DNA of 64,000 nucleotides from Gigaspora margarita (GCA_009809945.1 WTPW01000438.1:15112-79111), one strand, 5' to 3'; numbered from the stretch's first letter, positions 37,087 through 49,906 are shown. The notes: generated from the sequence alone by a model not told the origin. Numbers and translations are program-made.

Positions 37087-37574
37087 TATAAAATTAAATT
37101 AATAAATTAAAATAAAATAACTTAAAAAAAATAAAAAAATAAGGATACATATGATCAATCTTGATTGGTTAATCAGGGAGTCAGCATAGCAATATGTCTC
37201 TATATAATAACACCTTATTAATTAAATAAATAAAAATTATTAAAAAAAATGAGTCAAAAAAAATTTGAGTTAAAAAAAATATTTAAAAGGAAGATTGCAG
37301 ATAAATATATAAAATAATTGATATTTTATAATAAATTATAGTAGAATTTAATAGTAAATTTCTATAGTATACAAATGGCTTTTCTATATATAAAAGTCTT
37401 TTTTTACTAAGCAAACCTTTATAATTTCTAATTAAACTTTGCAGAACCAACTTTTCTGATTCTAATGATAGTTAAATCATTAAAATTGCATTAGTATATG
37501 ATATGATATATGTATTTATTAATTGTTTACTAAAGAGTTTTATTATTATAATCATAAATGTACATGTTCTGCTA

Positions 37575-37940
37575 GAACCCCGAAATATACATAGATAGGA
37601 CCCCGAAATATATATAGATAGGTCAGGTTAATTATAGGGTTACTAAAAAGGAAAAATCTGCAGAAAAAACTTCAAAAATAAGCAAAAAAATTACTATAAA
37701 TAGAAAAGATCTGCATAAAAAACCTCAAAAATAAGCAAACTCATACCTGACCTATCTATGTATATTTCAGGGTCCTACATAGATAGGTCAGGTATAAGTT
37801 TGCTTATTTTTGAGGTTTTTTATGCAGATTTTTTCTATTTATAGTAATTTTTTGCTTATTTTTGAAGTTTTTTCCACAGATCTTTCCTTTTTTAGTAACC
37901 CTATAATTAACCTGACCTATCTATGTATATTTCGGGGTTC
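37575..37940. mobile_element. Near-perfect foldback element, 366 bp, TA-flanked
   Basis: GAACCCCGAAATATACATAG at the left pairs with CTATGTATATTTCGGGGTTC at the right. Arms of about 160-180 bases pair almost completely. TA lies on both sides (37573-37574 and 37941-37942). The terminal CCCCGAAATATACATAGATAGG phrase is duplicated within the left arm. The close arm match suggests a young copy or arm conversion. Confidence 0.9.
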
Positions 37941-38159
37941 TATTCCACTTCTATATAAAGCAATTAGTAAAACTCCACTGATTTTTACTATGAAATTTTG
38001 ACCCTTTAACTGTAAATTACTACTTAATTGATAATCTGTGAGTAAATTGAAGAAAATGATCTGCAATTGCTAAATAAATATAATACAATTTAATTAATAA
38101 AAAATCTAATTTGTAAATATAAATATATACTTGCTAGTATATATAAAAAATAAAATCGC

Positions 38160-38775
38160 TTGTAAGAAAAGTGCAGTAAATCATGTAATTAGAGTTTACA
38201 TAGGTCTGACCCCTCTCTCTACCTGTTATAAACTATCAACCAATCAAATTCAGCTTTTTAATATTAAAAAAATTCAAAAATGTTTTTGATCCCACATACG
38301 AAAACAGTCGCTATATAGTAAAGTCAAAATTTTACTATGTGAATTGATTAAAGTTGCTTAAGTAAACTTGTTCAGAAGATCAAAATGCACTTACTCAAAA
38401 TTTTCATTATTATTAGAGAACTTTTTATTATTTTCTTTTGATTTTTTTGTTTGACAAAAATTTTAAAATTTTTTAAAAAAATACATTCAACAAACGTAAA
38501 AATTAAAAGTTAAATAATAAAAACTTCTTTAATTTTGATAAAAATTTCAGAGTATATTTATTTTGATATTTTAAACAAGTTTACTTAATTAATAATTATC
38601 GATTGACATAGTAAAATTAGACTTTACTATGTAGCAACTTTCTGTGAATTTTAATTATAATAAATACTTCAATAGTATTGGCTATTTTACTCTATAATAT
38701 ATATATATAGGACATGATAAATAGGGACCCCTCTCCTCCCCTAAAAAATTATATAATTTACTGCACTTCTCTAAG
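38160..38775. mobile_element. Foldback element with AGTGCAGTAAAT ends and nested AAGCTACC-family core
   Basis: Left AGAAAAGTGCAGTAAATC is mirrored by ATTTACTGCACTTCTCT on the right, then GACCCCTCTC on both inner sides. The interior (about 38280-38650) shares TATAGTAAAGTCAAAATTTT and CTTAAGTAAACTTG with the AAGCTACC foldback family. Target duplication unclear. Confidence 0.6.
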
Positions 38776-39599
38776 TATAAACCATTGTAATTCTGAGTCT
38801 ATGTTTAAGTATAAATAATTAGAGCTTACTTATACAAAACTGTTTAACTTGCTACTACAACAGAATTTTTTTACCTGTCACTTCAAGATACATTTATCTA
38901 TATATTTGAATCATATTAGTTTAAAACACATCCAAAAACTCAAATACTAATTTAGTGCCTGCCCAACCCACCTACTAGCTTAATACCTAAACTTTAGATT
39001 TAATTTGAATTTGGTTTGAATCTAGCCCAACAGTTCACAAACATGTTTAATATTTGTGTTCAAATCTTAATAAGCAATAGATAGTACTATTTACAAGGTT
39101 AGACTCATATGTATTAGTATATTAGTTCACAGTAGCTTATGTACTATAATCAAAAAATATTATAATAAAAAATTGTCATTATTATTTATCATCATTAAAC
39201 TAAATCATTAATATCAACTATTGTGATTTTTTATATTATTCATAGTTTAGATAATAATATATATATTGTTATTTCATTATTTTCCATTTATTGATGCCAA
39301 TTGCTTATTGATAATATTAGAAATATCTGCCAATTTGGGAAATTGGGCCTTTAAATTAGTTCCCAAAATATATAATGATCTGCAAAATGTCACATGTTGA
39401 TTGGATATAAATAAAAAATGTACTCTAAAATCACATGTCAAATTCGTTGTTTCTCCTAGAGAATATAATAAAACCTATGAGCCTATCTCAAAACCTATGA
39501 GCTTTTTTTAGAAAGAATTGAATTTAATAAAAGGTAAGAGAAATTAATTTTAAATTAAAATTTTTTTTTAAATTTTAAAAAATTTAAACTTTACAAAGT

Positions 39600-39915
39600 T
39601 TAACTTGTTAGTTTGTTTAGATCTTAACGATGTGCACTTAACTTTGTTTAGATCTTGCAACACATATTTAGTTTTGTTTAGATCTTGTGACATATATTTG
39701 GTTTGGGTTTCGTGATATATTTTGATATACATTTAGTATTAGTATTTTAGAATTTAGCTTGGGTTTCGTGATATATATTTTAGTATGAGTTTCATGGTAT
39801 ATATAGCTTTGATTTTGCAATATGTATTGAGTTTTTCGATACAATTTAATTTGGTTTCAAAATACATATTTAATTTGGATTTGCTATATATTTTAATTCA
39901 GATTTGTAAATAACT
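39600..39915. repeat. Degenerate tandem repeat of TTTRGTTTGGGTTTCGTGATATATA
   Basis: About ten diverged units of 25-35 bases. No coding frame. Confidence 0.6.
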
Positions 39916-40514
39916 TTGTAACTATTTTTATTTATTATAAAATTTTATAATCTGATATATATCATGATTATTATCATTATAAAATAATAAAATAATTTAT
40001 TAAAAACTTTATTTTATTTAAAAAAATTTAATTCATTATATATTTCTGCAACCATGATTCTTTTACAATATAATTACTAAATTACTGCCTTATGATTATA
40101 TAGCTCATCCTTTTCATCAACCTTAATATTTGCAAATATAAAAAAATTTAAAATAAAGATACAGTATATTTATTTATTTATTTGTTGCATCGCATTTGAA
40201 ACATAGCTACAAATACTAACCAAACCATATTGTACTCTACTACTAATCCTATTTTAACTATTACCCTGACTGCTAATTTTACCCCAGCTTCAATCTCTCA
40301 TTACTCTAGCCTAAAAGTTGCTGTATTACAAAGAAAGCCATCATATTTGTCAAGAAATAGAAATATGCCAAAGAATTGGTTCATACTATTCAACGCTTTA
40401 ATGCTGCCTATGTAAAGAAATTCACTGTCAACTACGTTATTCAAGAAAGTAAACCTACAATCAATCACCAAAGAAACATACAAACCATATACAACATATA
40501 AATACTAACAAAAA

Positions 40515-40765
40515 GTGATACCAAATAACCATACATGAAATGGCGACACCAAAGATGACTATCTGTGAAATAACACCAAAGGTGACCACCTATAAAACAG
40601 CAACATAAAGACAACTACCCATGAAATAGTGATGCTGAAAACACTATTTATTGAAATAGTGACACTAGAATACTAATGCCATAATGACAGCACCAACAAA
40701 TGTTGACACCAATTATGATATTAGTGAAAAGAAGGCACCAAGAAATGAAGACCCAAGACTCAAGA
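40515..40765. repeat. Degenerate tandem repeat of ATGAAATAGTGACACCAAAG-like units
   Basis: Units of about 33-40 bases containing GTGAAATARNRACACC. A related CACCAATRATGACAC phrase occurs near 33910-33970. Non-coding. Confidence 0.6.
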
Positions 40766-41215
40766 GAAGCGACCCTATAAAAGTAACTAGAGATTAGTAA
40801 AATGCTATAAAAAAATCAGATATACTGTAATACAAAAAAAATAAATATGATATTTATCTTGTTAATCAATAGGAATTTTCTGGTTAGGTGGTTCTACCCA
40901 TTTAAATCTGGTTAACTTATCTGGTTAACTTAGATAATAATACGAGTCTGGTTCAAGTAACAACACTGCGTACTGCTACTGCACTAGATTATCTGGTATC
41001 AAATGATTGAGGATCATTGATTACAGCACATATGATTGGATGTCAACTATTTGATGCACCCTGCATTATGTAAAGGTCAAATTTAGGTGCATCAAAAATT
41101 TGGGGTGATCTGCAAATCCGCGGATATGATTAATAGAAGATACTTATAATATTGATATATATATCACCAAAAAGAATAGAATACTTTACAAAATAAGGTA
41201 TTAATATCAAATATT

Positions 41216-41354
41216 AATTAATTTTGTGATAAGCAATTGATTTATTTCTAATTATAATACAATAAATATATATTTAATTAATTAATTTTATGTAATAAGC
41301 AATTGATTTATTTCTAATTATGATACAATAAATATATATTTAATTAATTAATTT
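41216..41354. repeat. Recent tandem duplication, about 68-bp unit
   Basis: Two copies of AAGCAATTGATTTATTTCTA plus ATTATRATACAATAAAT differ at very few positions, so the duplication is young. Confidence 0.85.
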
Positions 41355-42661
41355 TGCCCATCTTTATTTGAGAGCTGCAAAAAGAAAAGACACTTCAGAC
41401 TTTAATTATAATTCATGCTGAGCACAATTTATCTAATTTATTAATAATTGTGTTAAGTACAAGATATGATTTTTGTAGTACCTGTTTCCTTGTAGTACTT
41501 ATTTTAATTTAAGCTATGGATTACTTCTTCTTAAATATTATAACTAGTCAGTATTATAATATTGATAACTTGCAAAAACTCAAACCCAACCTATTACTAT
41601 TGTTAAAAACTAGAATTATTTAAAATCTCGAAGAAATAAATCCCAATAGTATTATAACCCTATATATGAAATATCAAAAGAACAATATACCAACACATCA
41701 TTAACTCAAAATCTAAATCTTAAAAAAAATCCTAAATATTATAATTCCAAAGAATTAAAATCTTATATAAATTTAATCTCGAGTATAATAATCTGATATT
41801 TGACATTTATATTATATTTGGAATTATATATTTATAGGATTGTAATTTTTTGTAATTATAATTATTCAGAATTTTTTTTTAGATATCAGATTAATAGTAT
41901 GTTGGTATATCGTCCTTTTATATTTTGTACTAACCCTATTGTTTAATAGTCTTGAAGTAGCAGTAGTGAAGACTATCCTAGAAATATGTTGTATCACTTA
42001 CCAAATCTAACTTACTTCTTTTGACCTTTACCTTTTCTTTCAATTGATAACATAAAGCTGATACTGCTGCTACCATTTTAGATCTTTCAATGCTATAAAT
42101 TGACTGTTATTCTTGAATATTATAAATTAAATATTTCTATGTATATGGATTAAAATTGTGGGTTAGAAATATAATATTTTTCTTGATATCCATTTACATT
42201 ATAAACAGATTTTTTTAAATATGATCAAAAAATTACCTTGGGTTAATGCCAAGATTTGGCTTACTAATTTATGCAACAATATGCATCACCAACTTTTATT
42301 TATACCAGTAATACAAACTTCTACAAGGAAATAGACAATTGGCATTAGTGAATTCAAAATTTTGATGAACAAATAAATCTAGTATAACCAACCTAATATC
42401 ACCAACTTAAAAATTTCACTATTCTGATCTAATATAAAATCTTAAAATACCCCAAACCTTAATTCTAATTGACTATACTTTTGATTAGATTCGCTTATAT
42501 TTTTCTTCAATTTCAGTTTGTCAACTAATCATATATTTCAATAAGTGAATTTTTGACTAAAGTTCTATGGGATAGTATAAAATTTATTCTCATTAACTTA
42601 ACAAATTAAAAACAAAACTAAAGATATTCTATCAAAAAAACAAAGGTTTTTTTTATATTCT
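41355..42661. other. AT-rich intergenic DNA
   Basis: No gene or clean element. A self-complementary trend is present around 41640-41890 (AATATTATAATTCCAAAGAA against TATTTGGAATTATA), hinting at one more decayed foldback. Confidence 0.35.
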
Positions 42662-42663
42662 TA

Positions 42664-43070
42664 TAGTGTGGGACATCTAAAGACTTCACAAACTTTAAAA
42701 GCTAATAATATTTAATATAAAAACAATATCACAAAAAATAGGCCCCTATTTTGTAATTTTGCTAATTTGCTACAACTTAATAGCCTTAACTTTTCAAAAA
42801 TTAATGTATATTTTTTTAATTATTGAGTTTAAAAGTATAGTATTTTTATATGATCTGTAAAATTTGGCCAAAAATGGAACAAATCACATGTTTTAGCCTT
42901 TTGCTATTAGCAATTTTAAAATTAATTTTTAAATTAATTTTAAAATATTTTTAAAAATTAATTAATAGCCAATCAAAATGCAAGAATTCACAAAGACATC
43001 AAATTTCAATATGAAATTTTTTAAAAATGGGACAAATTTCAAAAATTTCTTCTTTAGATGTCCCACACTA
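42664..43070. mobile_element. Foldback MITE, 407 bp, TA-flanked
   Basis: TAGTGTGGGACATCTAAAGA at the left is exactly mirrored at the right end. TA stands outside both ends (42662-42663 and 43071-43072). Interior AT-rich without open frames. Confidence 0.88.
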
Positions 43071-43558
43071 TAAAGAGGCCAGATATCAATTAAATTTTTA
43101 AAAGTAAAGTTGTACCAGGTATCACTAATGAGAAATTGAAATATGTTATTGACAATTATTGTTATTATATAAAAATAAAGGCTCTTTTGAAAAGAGAATT
43201 AGATTTAATTGAGATCTGCTAAAGTAATTGTAATCTAATAAAACCCAAATATTAGCAGATTTTATATATACTAGTTAGGGTTCCAAAGTTTGATCTAGAT
43301 TTGATTTGAGTTTGATTAAACCCCAAATCAAACCAAACTTAAATTATAAATTTTATAAAGTTTGAAATCAAACCAAACTCAAAAAAAAATAATCAAATTC
43401 AAATTAAACCCAAATTTCATACATAGTTTGATTTGAGTTTGATTTGAAGTTTGCAAACTAGTTTGAGTTTGAATAATATAAATATATTTTTAAATTTTAA
43501 ACAAGTTTCTTAATTCTAACTTTGTATTTAAGTAAATTTGTTAAAATATAAAAATATA

Positions 43559-44460
43559 CTATATATTCCCAAAAATAAGCTACCTTTTTTGAACAATTTT
43601 GGACACTAAAATCTAATGTAGTTATTTTCAGATATAATTGATTTTTGGTTAGTCGCCAATAGTTGTTATATAGTAAAGTCTAAATTTTACTATGTAAATC
43701 AATTATTAGCACTTAAGTAGACTTGTTTGTGAGTCTAAACTACACATATTCTACAAGTTTCATTAAAATATAAGTACTTTTTATTATTTGACTTTTAATT
43801 TTTTTTTATGTCAAAGTTTCTGCTCTGGAAAGAAGCTTTTATTCAAGTAAATTAGAACATGGGTGCCTCCAGAGGCACCCTGGCATTTGTTACATTGATG
43901 AGAGTACAACTAGCCACACCTGCAACTTTTGGTTGCCTATTTAAATAGCCACCCAAAGGTTCTACACTAGCTGCCATACCTGCAACCCACATACTGACAT
44001 TACCTATTTAAATTCTGGTCCTTGCTCCTCCTGCCAAGTCCTCCTTGTATCACTAGTACAGTTCTCCATTACATAAGTCAGTCAGGGTCAGTTCCAGATG
44101 TATTGCAAAACCCCCTTAGGACTAGTTTATTCTTGTAGAACATATTTGACTTTTAATTTTAACATTTATTGAATATATTTTGTTAATAAAATTTTAATCT
44201 TTTCGTTGAAAATAAAAATTAAAAACCAATTAATAAAAATCTCGAATTTTGTTGTAAATTTTAAAGAATGCGTATTTTGATTTCACAATTTTACTTAAGC
44301 AACTTTAATCAATTTGATGAATAAAGTTTGGACTTTACTATATAGCAACTTTTGTCGATTATGAGATAGCTTATTTTTGGATCAAAGTTGTTTTTGAGTT
44401 TTTTGACCAATAGAAGGAGGTAGTTTATTTTCAGAAGTAGTTTTTTTTGACAATATACAT
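43559..44460. mobile_element. AAGCTACC-family foldback, copy 1, carrying a retroposon
   Basis: Left end CTATATATTCCCAAAAATAAG pairs with the right-end complement near 44430-44460, and TA lies outside both ends. Without the insertion at 43803-44160 its length would be about 544 bp, like copy 2. Arms share TATAGTAAAGTC and CTTAAGTAGACTTG with their complements. Confidence 0.75.
43803..44142 (-). mobile_element. 340-bp retroposon (SINE-like) with 18-bp target duplication
   Basis: Flanked by TATTTGACTTTTAATTTT at 43785-43802 and 44143-44160. It has a short A-tail on the minus strand adjoining the left target copy, the expected products of target-primed reverse transcription. It is markedly GC-richer than its surroundings. 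Internal marks on the minus strand include GCCAGGGTGCCTCTGGAGGC, two TATTTAAATAGG motifs and GAATAAAAGC near the tail. No Pol III A/B boxes were recognised, so it could be a SINE, a truncated LINE tail or a retrocopied transcript. Confidence 0.7.
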
Positions 44461-44471
44461 TATTTATATTA

Positions 44472-44998
44472 CTGTATGTTTCTGAAAATAAGCTACCTTT
44501 TTTGGACAATTTTGGATACAAAAAATCTTGGGTTACTTTTTTTTGAATAAAATCAATTTTGATTAATCACCAATAGTAGTTACATAGTTAAATCTACTAT
44601 GTAAATCTATTATTTGCACTTAAATAAACTTATTTGGGAGACTAAACTACACCTAATCTAAAAATTTCATCAAAATATAAGCATATTTTATTATTTGATT
44701 AATTTTATATTCAACGAATATATTTTGTTAATAAAATTATAATCTTTCATTGAATGTAAATATAAAAATTCTGATTAATAAAAAGTTCTTTAATTTCATT
44801 ATAAATTTTAAGGTATATGTATTTTGATCTTTTGAATAAGCATTAATCGATTTACTTAGTAAATTTTATACATATTACATAGCAACTTTTATTGATCATG
44901 GTTAGCTTATTTTTAGATTAAAGATGTTTTTGCATTTCTTGACCAAAAGAGAGGGGGTAGTTTATTTTCAAAAGTAGCTTATTTTTAGCAATATACAG
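44472..44998. mobile_element. AAGCTACC-family foldback, copy 2, 527 bp
   Basis: CTGTATGTTTCTGAAAATAA at the left is mirrored by TTATTTTTAGCAATATACAG at the right. TA lies outside both (44470-44471 and 44999-45000). It sits 11 bases after copy 1. The family also occurs inside the elements at 15.6 kb and 38.2 kb. Confidence 0.85.
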
Positions 44999-45589
44999 TA
45001 TTCAAACTCAAACTAGTTTGCAAATTTCAAACTCAGACCAAACTCAAATTTAACTAAAATGTTTGCTTCAAATCAAACGCAAATATTTTTTTAATGCTAG
45101 TTTGAGATTGGGTTTGATTTGAAATCAAATCAAATTCAAATCTGGCCTAAAGTTTGATTTGATTTGGGTTTGTAGGAACCCTAGTACATAGTAAATACAA
45201 CTTAATACTAATATTTTACAAATTCTAACTTTGATTTTGTTCTTGTCATATTGTATTTTTAAAATTTAAAAATTAAAAAAACTTTTATAAATTTTGTTAC
45301 AAAATAACTACTTTGTTTGAATTTTATAAATCTAATTAATCTAAAATATATATAGTAAATGCTGCATGCTCATAAAGTAAAGTCAAACAAAAAAACTATT
45401 GATATTTAACTATCTTATAATTAAAAGATTCTGGTTTTGCACTATCATTTTTACTACTTCAATACCATATTTAACTAAAAATTTTATAACTTTACTTATA
45501 ACTCAAAAATTTCAATTCAAGTCTTATTTCTATATGATCTGCATTATATTTACTATAAAAATTCTTCAATTAACTAGCAGATTATTAAT

Positions 45590-45910
45590 TAAAAAAAATC
45601 AATTGAAAAAAAATTAAATAAAATAAAACAAACAAAAAAAATAAATAAAGTAATTAAAAAAAAATAAAAAATAAAAACAAAATGATTAAAGAAAATAAAA
45701 TAAAAAATAAACCAATTAAAAAAAAAATAAAAAATAAAAATAAACTAATTAAAAATAAAATGATTAAAAAAAAAATAAAAAAATAAAATAATTAAAAAAA
45801 AATAAAAAATAAACCAATTAAAAAAAAATAAAACATAAAAAATAGAAACAATTAAAAAAAAAATTTAATATTAAAAAATAGAACAATTAAAAAAAAAATA
45901 TTAAAGATTT
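45590..45910. repeat. A-rich simple repeat (AAATAAAA/AATTAAAA)
   Basis: About 320 bases almost entirely of A and T in AAATAAAAAATAAA-like iterations with CCAATTAA interspersed. No other signal. Confidence 0.8.
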
Positions 45911-46289
45911 TGTAAATAAACTATTTTCACTTTTTTTTGCTTTTTGCATATATATTGGTTGAGCAAATTCAGAATAGTCAAAAAAGCTTGACTCTCCAAT
46001 TGGCTATTTCCTTTCTAGATATTTGTATTACCCATACAAATAAGTGATCATATGAATACATGATCCCAACTTGGATCAGAAATCAGGTTGTCACGTGATC
46101 TAAAAAATCTCATCTACATCCTGGCACTTTTAGCAGATATCCACAGAAAGTAAGCTAATCGCACAAGGTTTAGATCTCAAAAAGCAAGGCACAACAAATA
46201 GAAAAGGTATGATTAAGGAGCTTGTATACATATTAATCTTGATGCAAATTTCTAGTTTAATCCCACTAACATGCTGAACCAAATATTGT

Positions 46290-46511
46290 GGCAGATTAAA
46301 ATAAAATCAGATTAAAATGAAACTGGGAACCTCTCTTGCTCACCTTTAAAGCTTATAAAACCCACATATACTTGTTTATTAATAACCCTAACCCTAAACC
46401 CTAACCCTAAACCTAAAAAAAACCTCCCAAAAATGTCCCCTAAAAAATTTTAAAATTTTGCTTAAAAAATAGAAAAATTTTATTTTAATCCGATTTCATT
46501 TTAATCTGTTA
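46290..46511. mobile_element. Small inverted-repeat element enclosing telomere-like repeats
   Basis: CAGATTAAAATAAAATCAGA plus TTAAAATG on the left is mirrored on the right (CATTTTAATCTG). The CCCTAA tract (46384-46417) lies near the centre. Target duplication not certain. Confidence 0.6.
46384..46417. repeat. Interstitial telomere-like CCCTAA tract
   Basis: Four CCCTAA units with two one-base expansions (CCCTAAA), followed by a decayed CCTAAA. Its location inside an inverted-repeat element argues for an internal tract rather than a chromosome end. Confidence 0.8.
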
Positions 46512-48545
46512 CAAATATTAATATTAAAATTTTGAACCCTTTGAAATAACTGGGTATCTCATTATATACAGAAGATGTACATGTGTCAAGAGCACATAGG
46601 TAGCTTTTGTTTAACAAATACTAGTGCAATAATTATATTTGGGCACCAACTGAGTAAGCCGGGTATTGGTCTATTATAATAATTAGATTTTTTTTGTAAT
46701 ATGTAAATATAAAGCAAGAATAACTAATAAACATAGAGAAAGATTATTAAAGAAAAAAATATATATTGATTAAAAATGTATATTTAATTTAAAAATGTAA
46801 TATATATATAATAATAATAAATAAAAAATTAGCTCTTTCCGATAATCCTCTGGACCAAGCTTTTTCAAACTACTGACCTATAAAAACTTTATAGTTAATA
46901 TATTTGTACATAACAAAAACTTTATCAGAAGTGGCTTGGATACAGAGTTTCAGATTGCATATAAGACGAACTGAAATAAAGATAAAAAAGAACTCTTGTT
47001 GTAGGTTTGGCTCTTTGGGCAGAAGACTTTGTTAATATAGAAGACATAGTTGGGCAACAACCCTGAAGTTTTTTGTCAAAGGGTGTAAAAGTCTAGACGG
47101 AAATATACTTTTGGTTGAATATATTATCCTATAAGGCATAAAACTTAAGCTCCTTGCAAGTTTTGGTACTCCCAATATTCTTTTTGGGTTTTCAAAATTT
47201 TTGTCAAAAAATGGGAAAATTAGCTTACCTCTCCAAAAGATCAACAATATTTATCTTGTTCAAATTAGAAATGCGCCTACCTAATTCAAATCAAGTCACG
47301 AGTAGTTTTCAGTTCCTGTAAAATAAACAATAAATGACACATGCAAAGTACTTGTGAGAAAATATCGAATAAAAATTTTTTTCTAGATTTTTTTTTAGGC
47401 GTAATCTTCTTTTATGTACATATAATACTTTGGCAGAGCATTTCACTATACAGTATTATATAATTTTTAACTTTTGTGAATAGAATTAAGTTTTTTTTTA
47501 GTTTTTTCATTTCTTTTCTTTCTTTTTTTGTCTTCTTTTCTTTTGAAAATGTATGTCAGTCCCATTATTAGTATAGGTTTTTTCTTTATTTCTCTTACCT
47601 TTTATCATTTAGTTTTGTTATTACTTGGTATTTTATATAGGGTTTGAAGTTTTTTCACATATTTTACTTTTTCTTTAAATTTTCTTGTTACTCTCTTTTT
47701 CTTGTATAGTTAAGTATGGATATTAAATATCTGACCCACCATAGAAGTTAGGTGGGAGGGATTGGGAAAGAAATCCTATATTATTGGTGGTACTATTATT
47801 AGAACATCCAATCTCTCCAGAGTATTGGTGTGATAGAACATATCTAGGCACTCATAGAAGCAGCTGGGTAATGTTAGACTTATATATTAGAATGTTAATT
47901 CAAGTAGTTATAATAGTACTAGTTTTCTAGTTAGCTGTAAATTATTTTTATGTATTCTAGCTAAGCTCTAGTGAGTCCATTAAAGAATAAAAAAAAATAA
48001 AATAAATAAATAAAAAATATAAAATTTTATATTAAATTGCAAAATTATACAAAATTATACAAAAACCTATAAAAACTTTCACAAAGCATGATTATATGAA
48101 TATATATATCATTTATTTATTTTTTAAAAAAATTTTAAAATTTTGTGAAATATTGTAAAAGAATGCAAAATATTGCAGATTTATATGATAAAATACAAAA
48201 TATTACATCCTGTGATCCCAAAGAGAATAATTGAATAGTAGATTGCATTTTTTATTTCAACTATTTTGCAATATTTTGCAATATATTTCAAAATATTTCA
48301 AAATTTATTTGAAATATTTTGAAAGAAATACATGCTGAAATCTTTTGAAAGATTGCACATCTTTAAAGAATTTCACATTGATCACAATTCTTTCAAAAGA
48401 TTTTGGTTTAAAATTTTTTTAAAAAATTTTGTATATTTATTTTGTTAATGTAGTAAAAAACAGTTTATTATTTATTATAGTAAATGTTATTTAGCTCGTT
48501 TAAATTAATTTTTGGTCAAAATCACTTTCAACTGGTTTTCCCATA
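46512..48545. other. Unassigned region, possible LINE 3' part near 46.9-48.0 kb
   Basis: Between about 46.85 and 47.3 kb broken frames of moderate complexity occur. The stretch 47.7-47.97 kb is GC-richer and ends AGTCCATTAAAGAATAAAAA followed by an A/T-rich tail, as LINE 3' ends do. No reverse transcriptase motif is visible. From about 48.02 to 48.42 kb the sequence iterates TTTGCAATATTTTGCAA and TTTCAAAATATTTCAAA. Nothing here is firm. Confidence 0.3.
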
Positions 48546-48955
48546 TCAGTCAGAGAATATGTCACTCCTGTTAATATATGAGTGTTAGTTCATAATAAAA
48601 ATTATAATAAAAACATATAAATTTACTATAAACTTTAAGCAAAACATTCTTTTCGGCTTACAGATTAACTTTTTTTCAAAACTTGAAATTAAGCATACCG
48701 TACAAATGTGAAATAATGCTCCTTTGCACGTTAATTGATTGACTGGCATGTTATTTTAAGTACACGCATGTGCGTTATTTCAAAATAAGAACTGATTTTC
48801 AGAGCCAAATATTTTTAAAATAATGCGCATGCACTTTATATAGTGAGACCTAAAAAAAAAGACCTGTCACACAGCAACTTACCAGTAACCCCTATAAAGT
48901 TACTGTATGATGGTATTAGATATTCATTTCATACTACAATAAAACCTTAAAAATC

Positions 48956-49415
48956 ATCATCAGGAATATAATTTCTTGTTAAAATAATAATCATTTCTTA
49001 CTGCATTTATTATAAATAAAAATGTCTATATAGATTTTGCCTACTTTTAAACCATTATTTGTATCTTATAATTATTAAATTTATCGATTCAGGGTTGCTT
49101 TAATGTTATCAATTTGTTTTTATAACACACATTATTATATAAATATATATTTAAAAATTATAATGTAACAAAGGGATCAAATCATATAAGCATATAAAAA
49201 TTTACAAGTAATCAGGTGCATACATACAGACATTTTATAGTCAACTTAGTTATATGCATACAAAAATTCATAAGCGACTTATAAGAAATTCATAATCAGG
49301 CTTATAATTTCTGATCAAATAGTCTCTTTTATTCTTAATAATTATCCAATCTCACATAAATGATTGGCTCAAATTTTATTTGACCTTATCACTTATATTA
49401 AATAACAAGATATTG
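48956..49415. repeat. Dispersed repeat inside element M (copy 1)
   Basis: About 460 bases from ATCATCAGGAATATAATTTC to GATTGGCTCAAATTTTATTT, matching 58748-59200 inside a hAT element at roughly 75-85% by eye. It probably reflects a shared element in both hosts, or a fragment exchanged between families. Confidence 0.75.
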
Positions 49416-49501
49416 CGTAATCACTTATTACCAAAATCAAAAACTTATCGAAACAGTAAAATACCCATTTGGTAAATTTTTTACTATATAGATAAGAATG
49501 G

Positions 49502-49906
49502 TATCGTGGTTAAATCTATTACCCCGGGATTTCGTGGTGCTGATTGGGACCTGGGAATGGCGTGATCGGTGATTTCAGGATTTGCATGACTTTAATTAAA
49601 AGTCTAAATGTTGATGCATGAACGATGCGTAATAATTATGTAATAATCAGTGACGCAAAATGTAAATAGTAAATAATAAATAAGGTATCAATCCCAAGGG
49701 GGAAGTGCCTAGCTTTGAATTAAGTTAGCTTTCACTCTTATTATTAACTTCTTAATGATTCTTCTTAGTGAATAAACCTATCTGCGTGAAGTACGTATTA
49801 GATGGAGTACCTGTACGATACATCAGTCATCGTTATATTAGCCAAGCGAGTGAAGTCTACTAGAAAAGTTAGACCAATACACGGCAGGTTGGAAATAGCT
49901 ATGACA
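49502..49906 (+). repeat. 5' LTR of the fossil element
   Basis: 405 bp, first base pair of the TG terminus changed relative to the partner, end TGACA. Contains AATAAATAAGG and a GTGAATAAACC stretch that may hold processing signals. About 93% identical to the 3' copy. Confidence 0.85.

Larger units (their letters stand above)
43276..45183. mobile_element. Large inverted-repeat element with TTTGATTTGA subterminal repeats, host of a nest
   Basis: Ends TAGGGTTCC and GGAACCCTA. Each end carries 150-200 bases of alternating TTTGATTTGAGTTTG and CAAACTCAAATCAAA units. Two AAGCTACC-family foldbacks lie inside, one of which holds a retroposon. An 8-bp target duplication is not evident, so the superfamily (hAT-like by its TAGGG end) is uncertain. 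Confidence 0.65.

Noticed and set aside
43803-44142. Solo LTR interpretation of the 340-bp insertion
   Set aside because: TATA-like and poly-A-like motifs fit an LTR, but an 18-bp target duplication and A-tail fit target-primed retroposition better.
46850-47990. LINE with reverse transcriptase
   Set aside because: Only a LINE-like 3' tail and broken frames are visible. No RT or endonuclease motif could be named.
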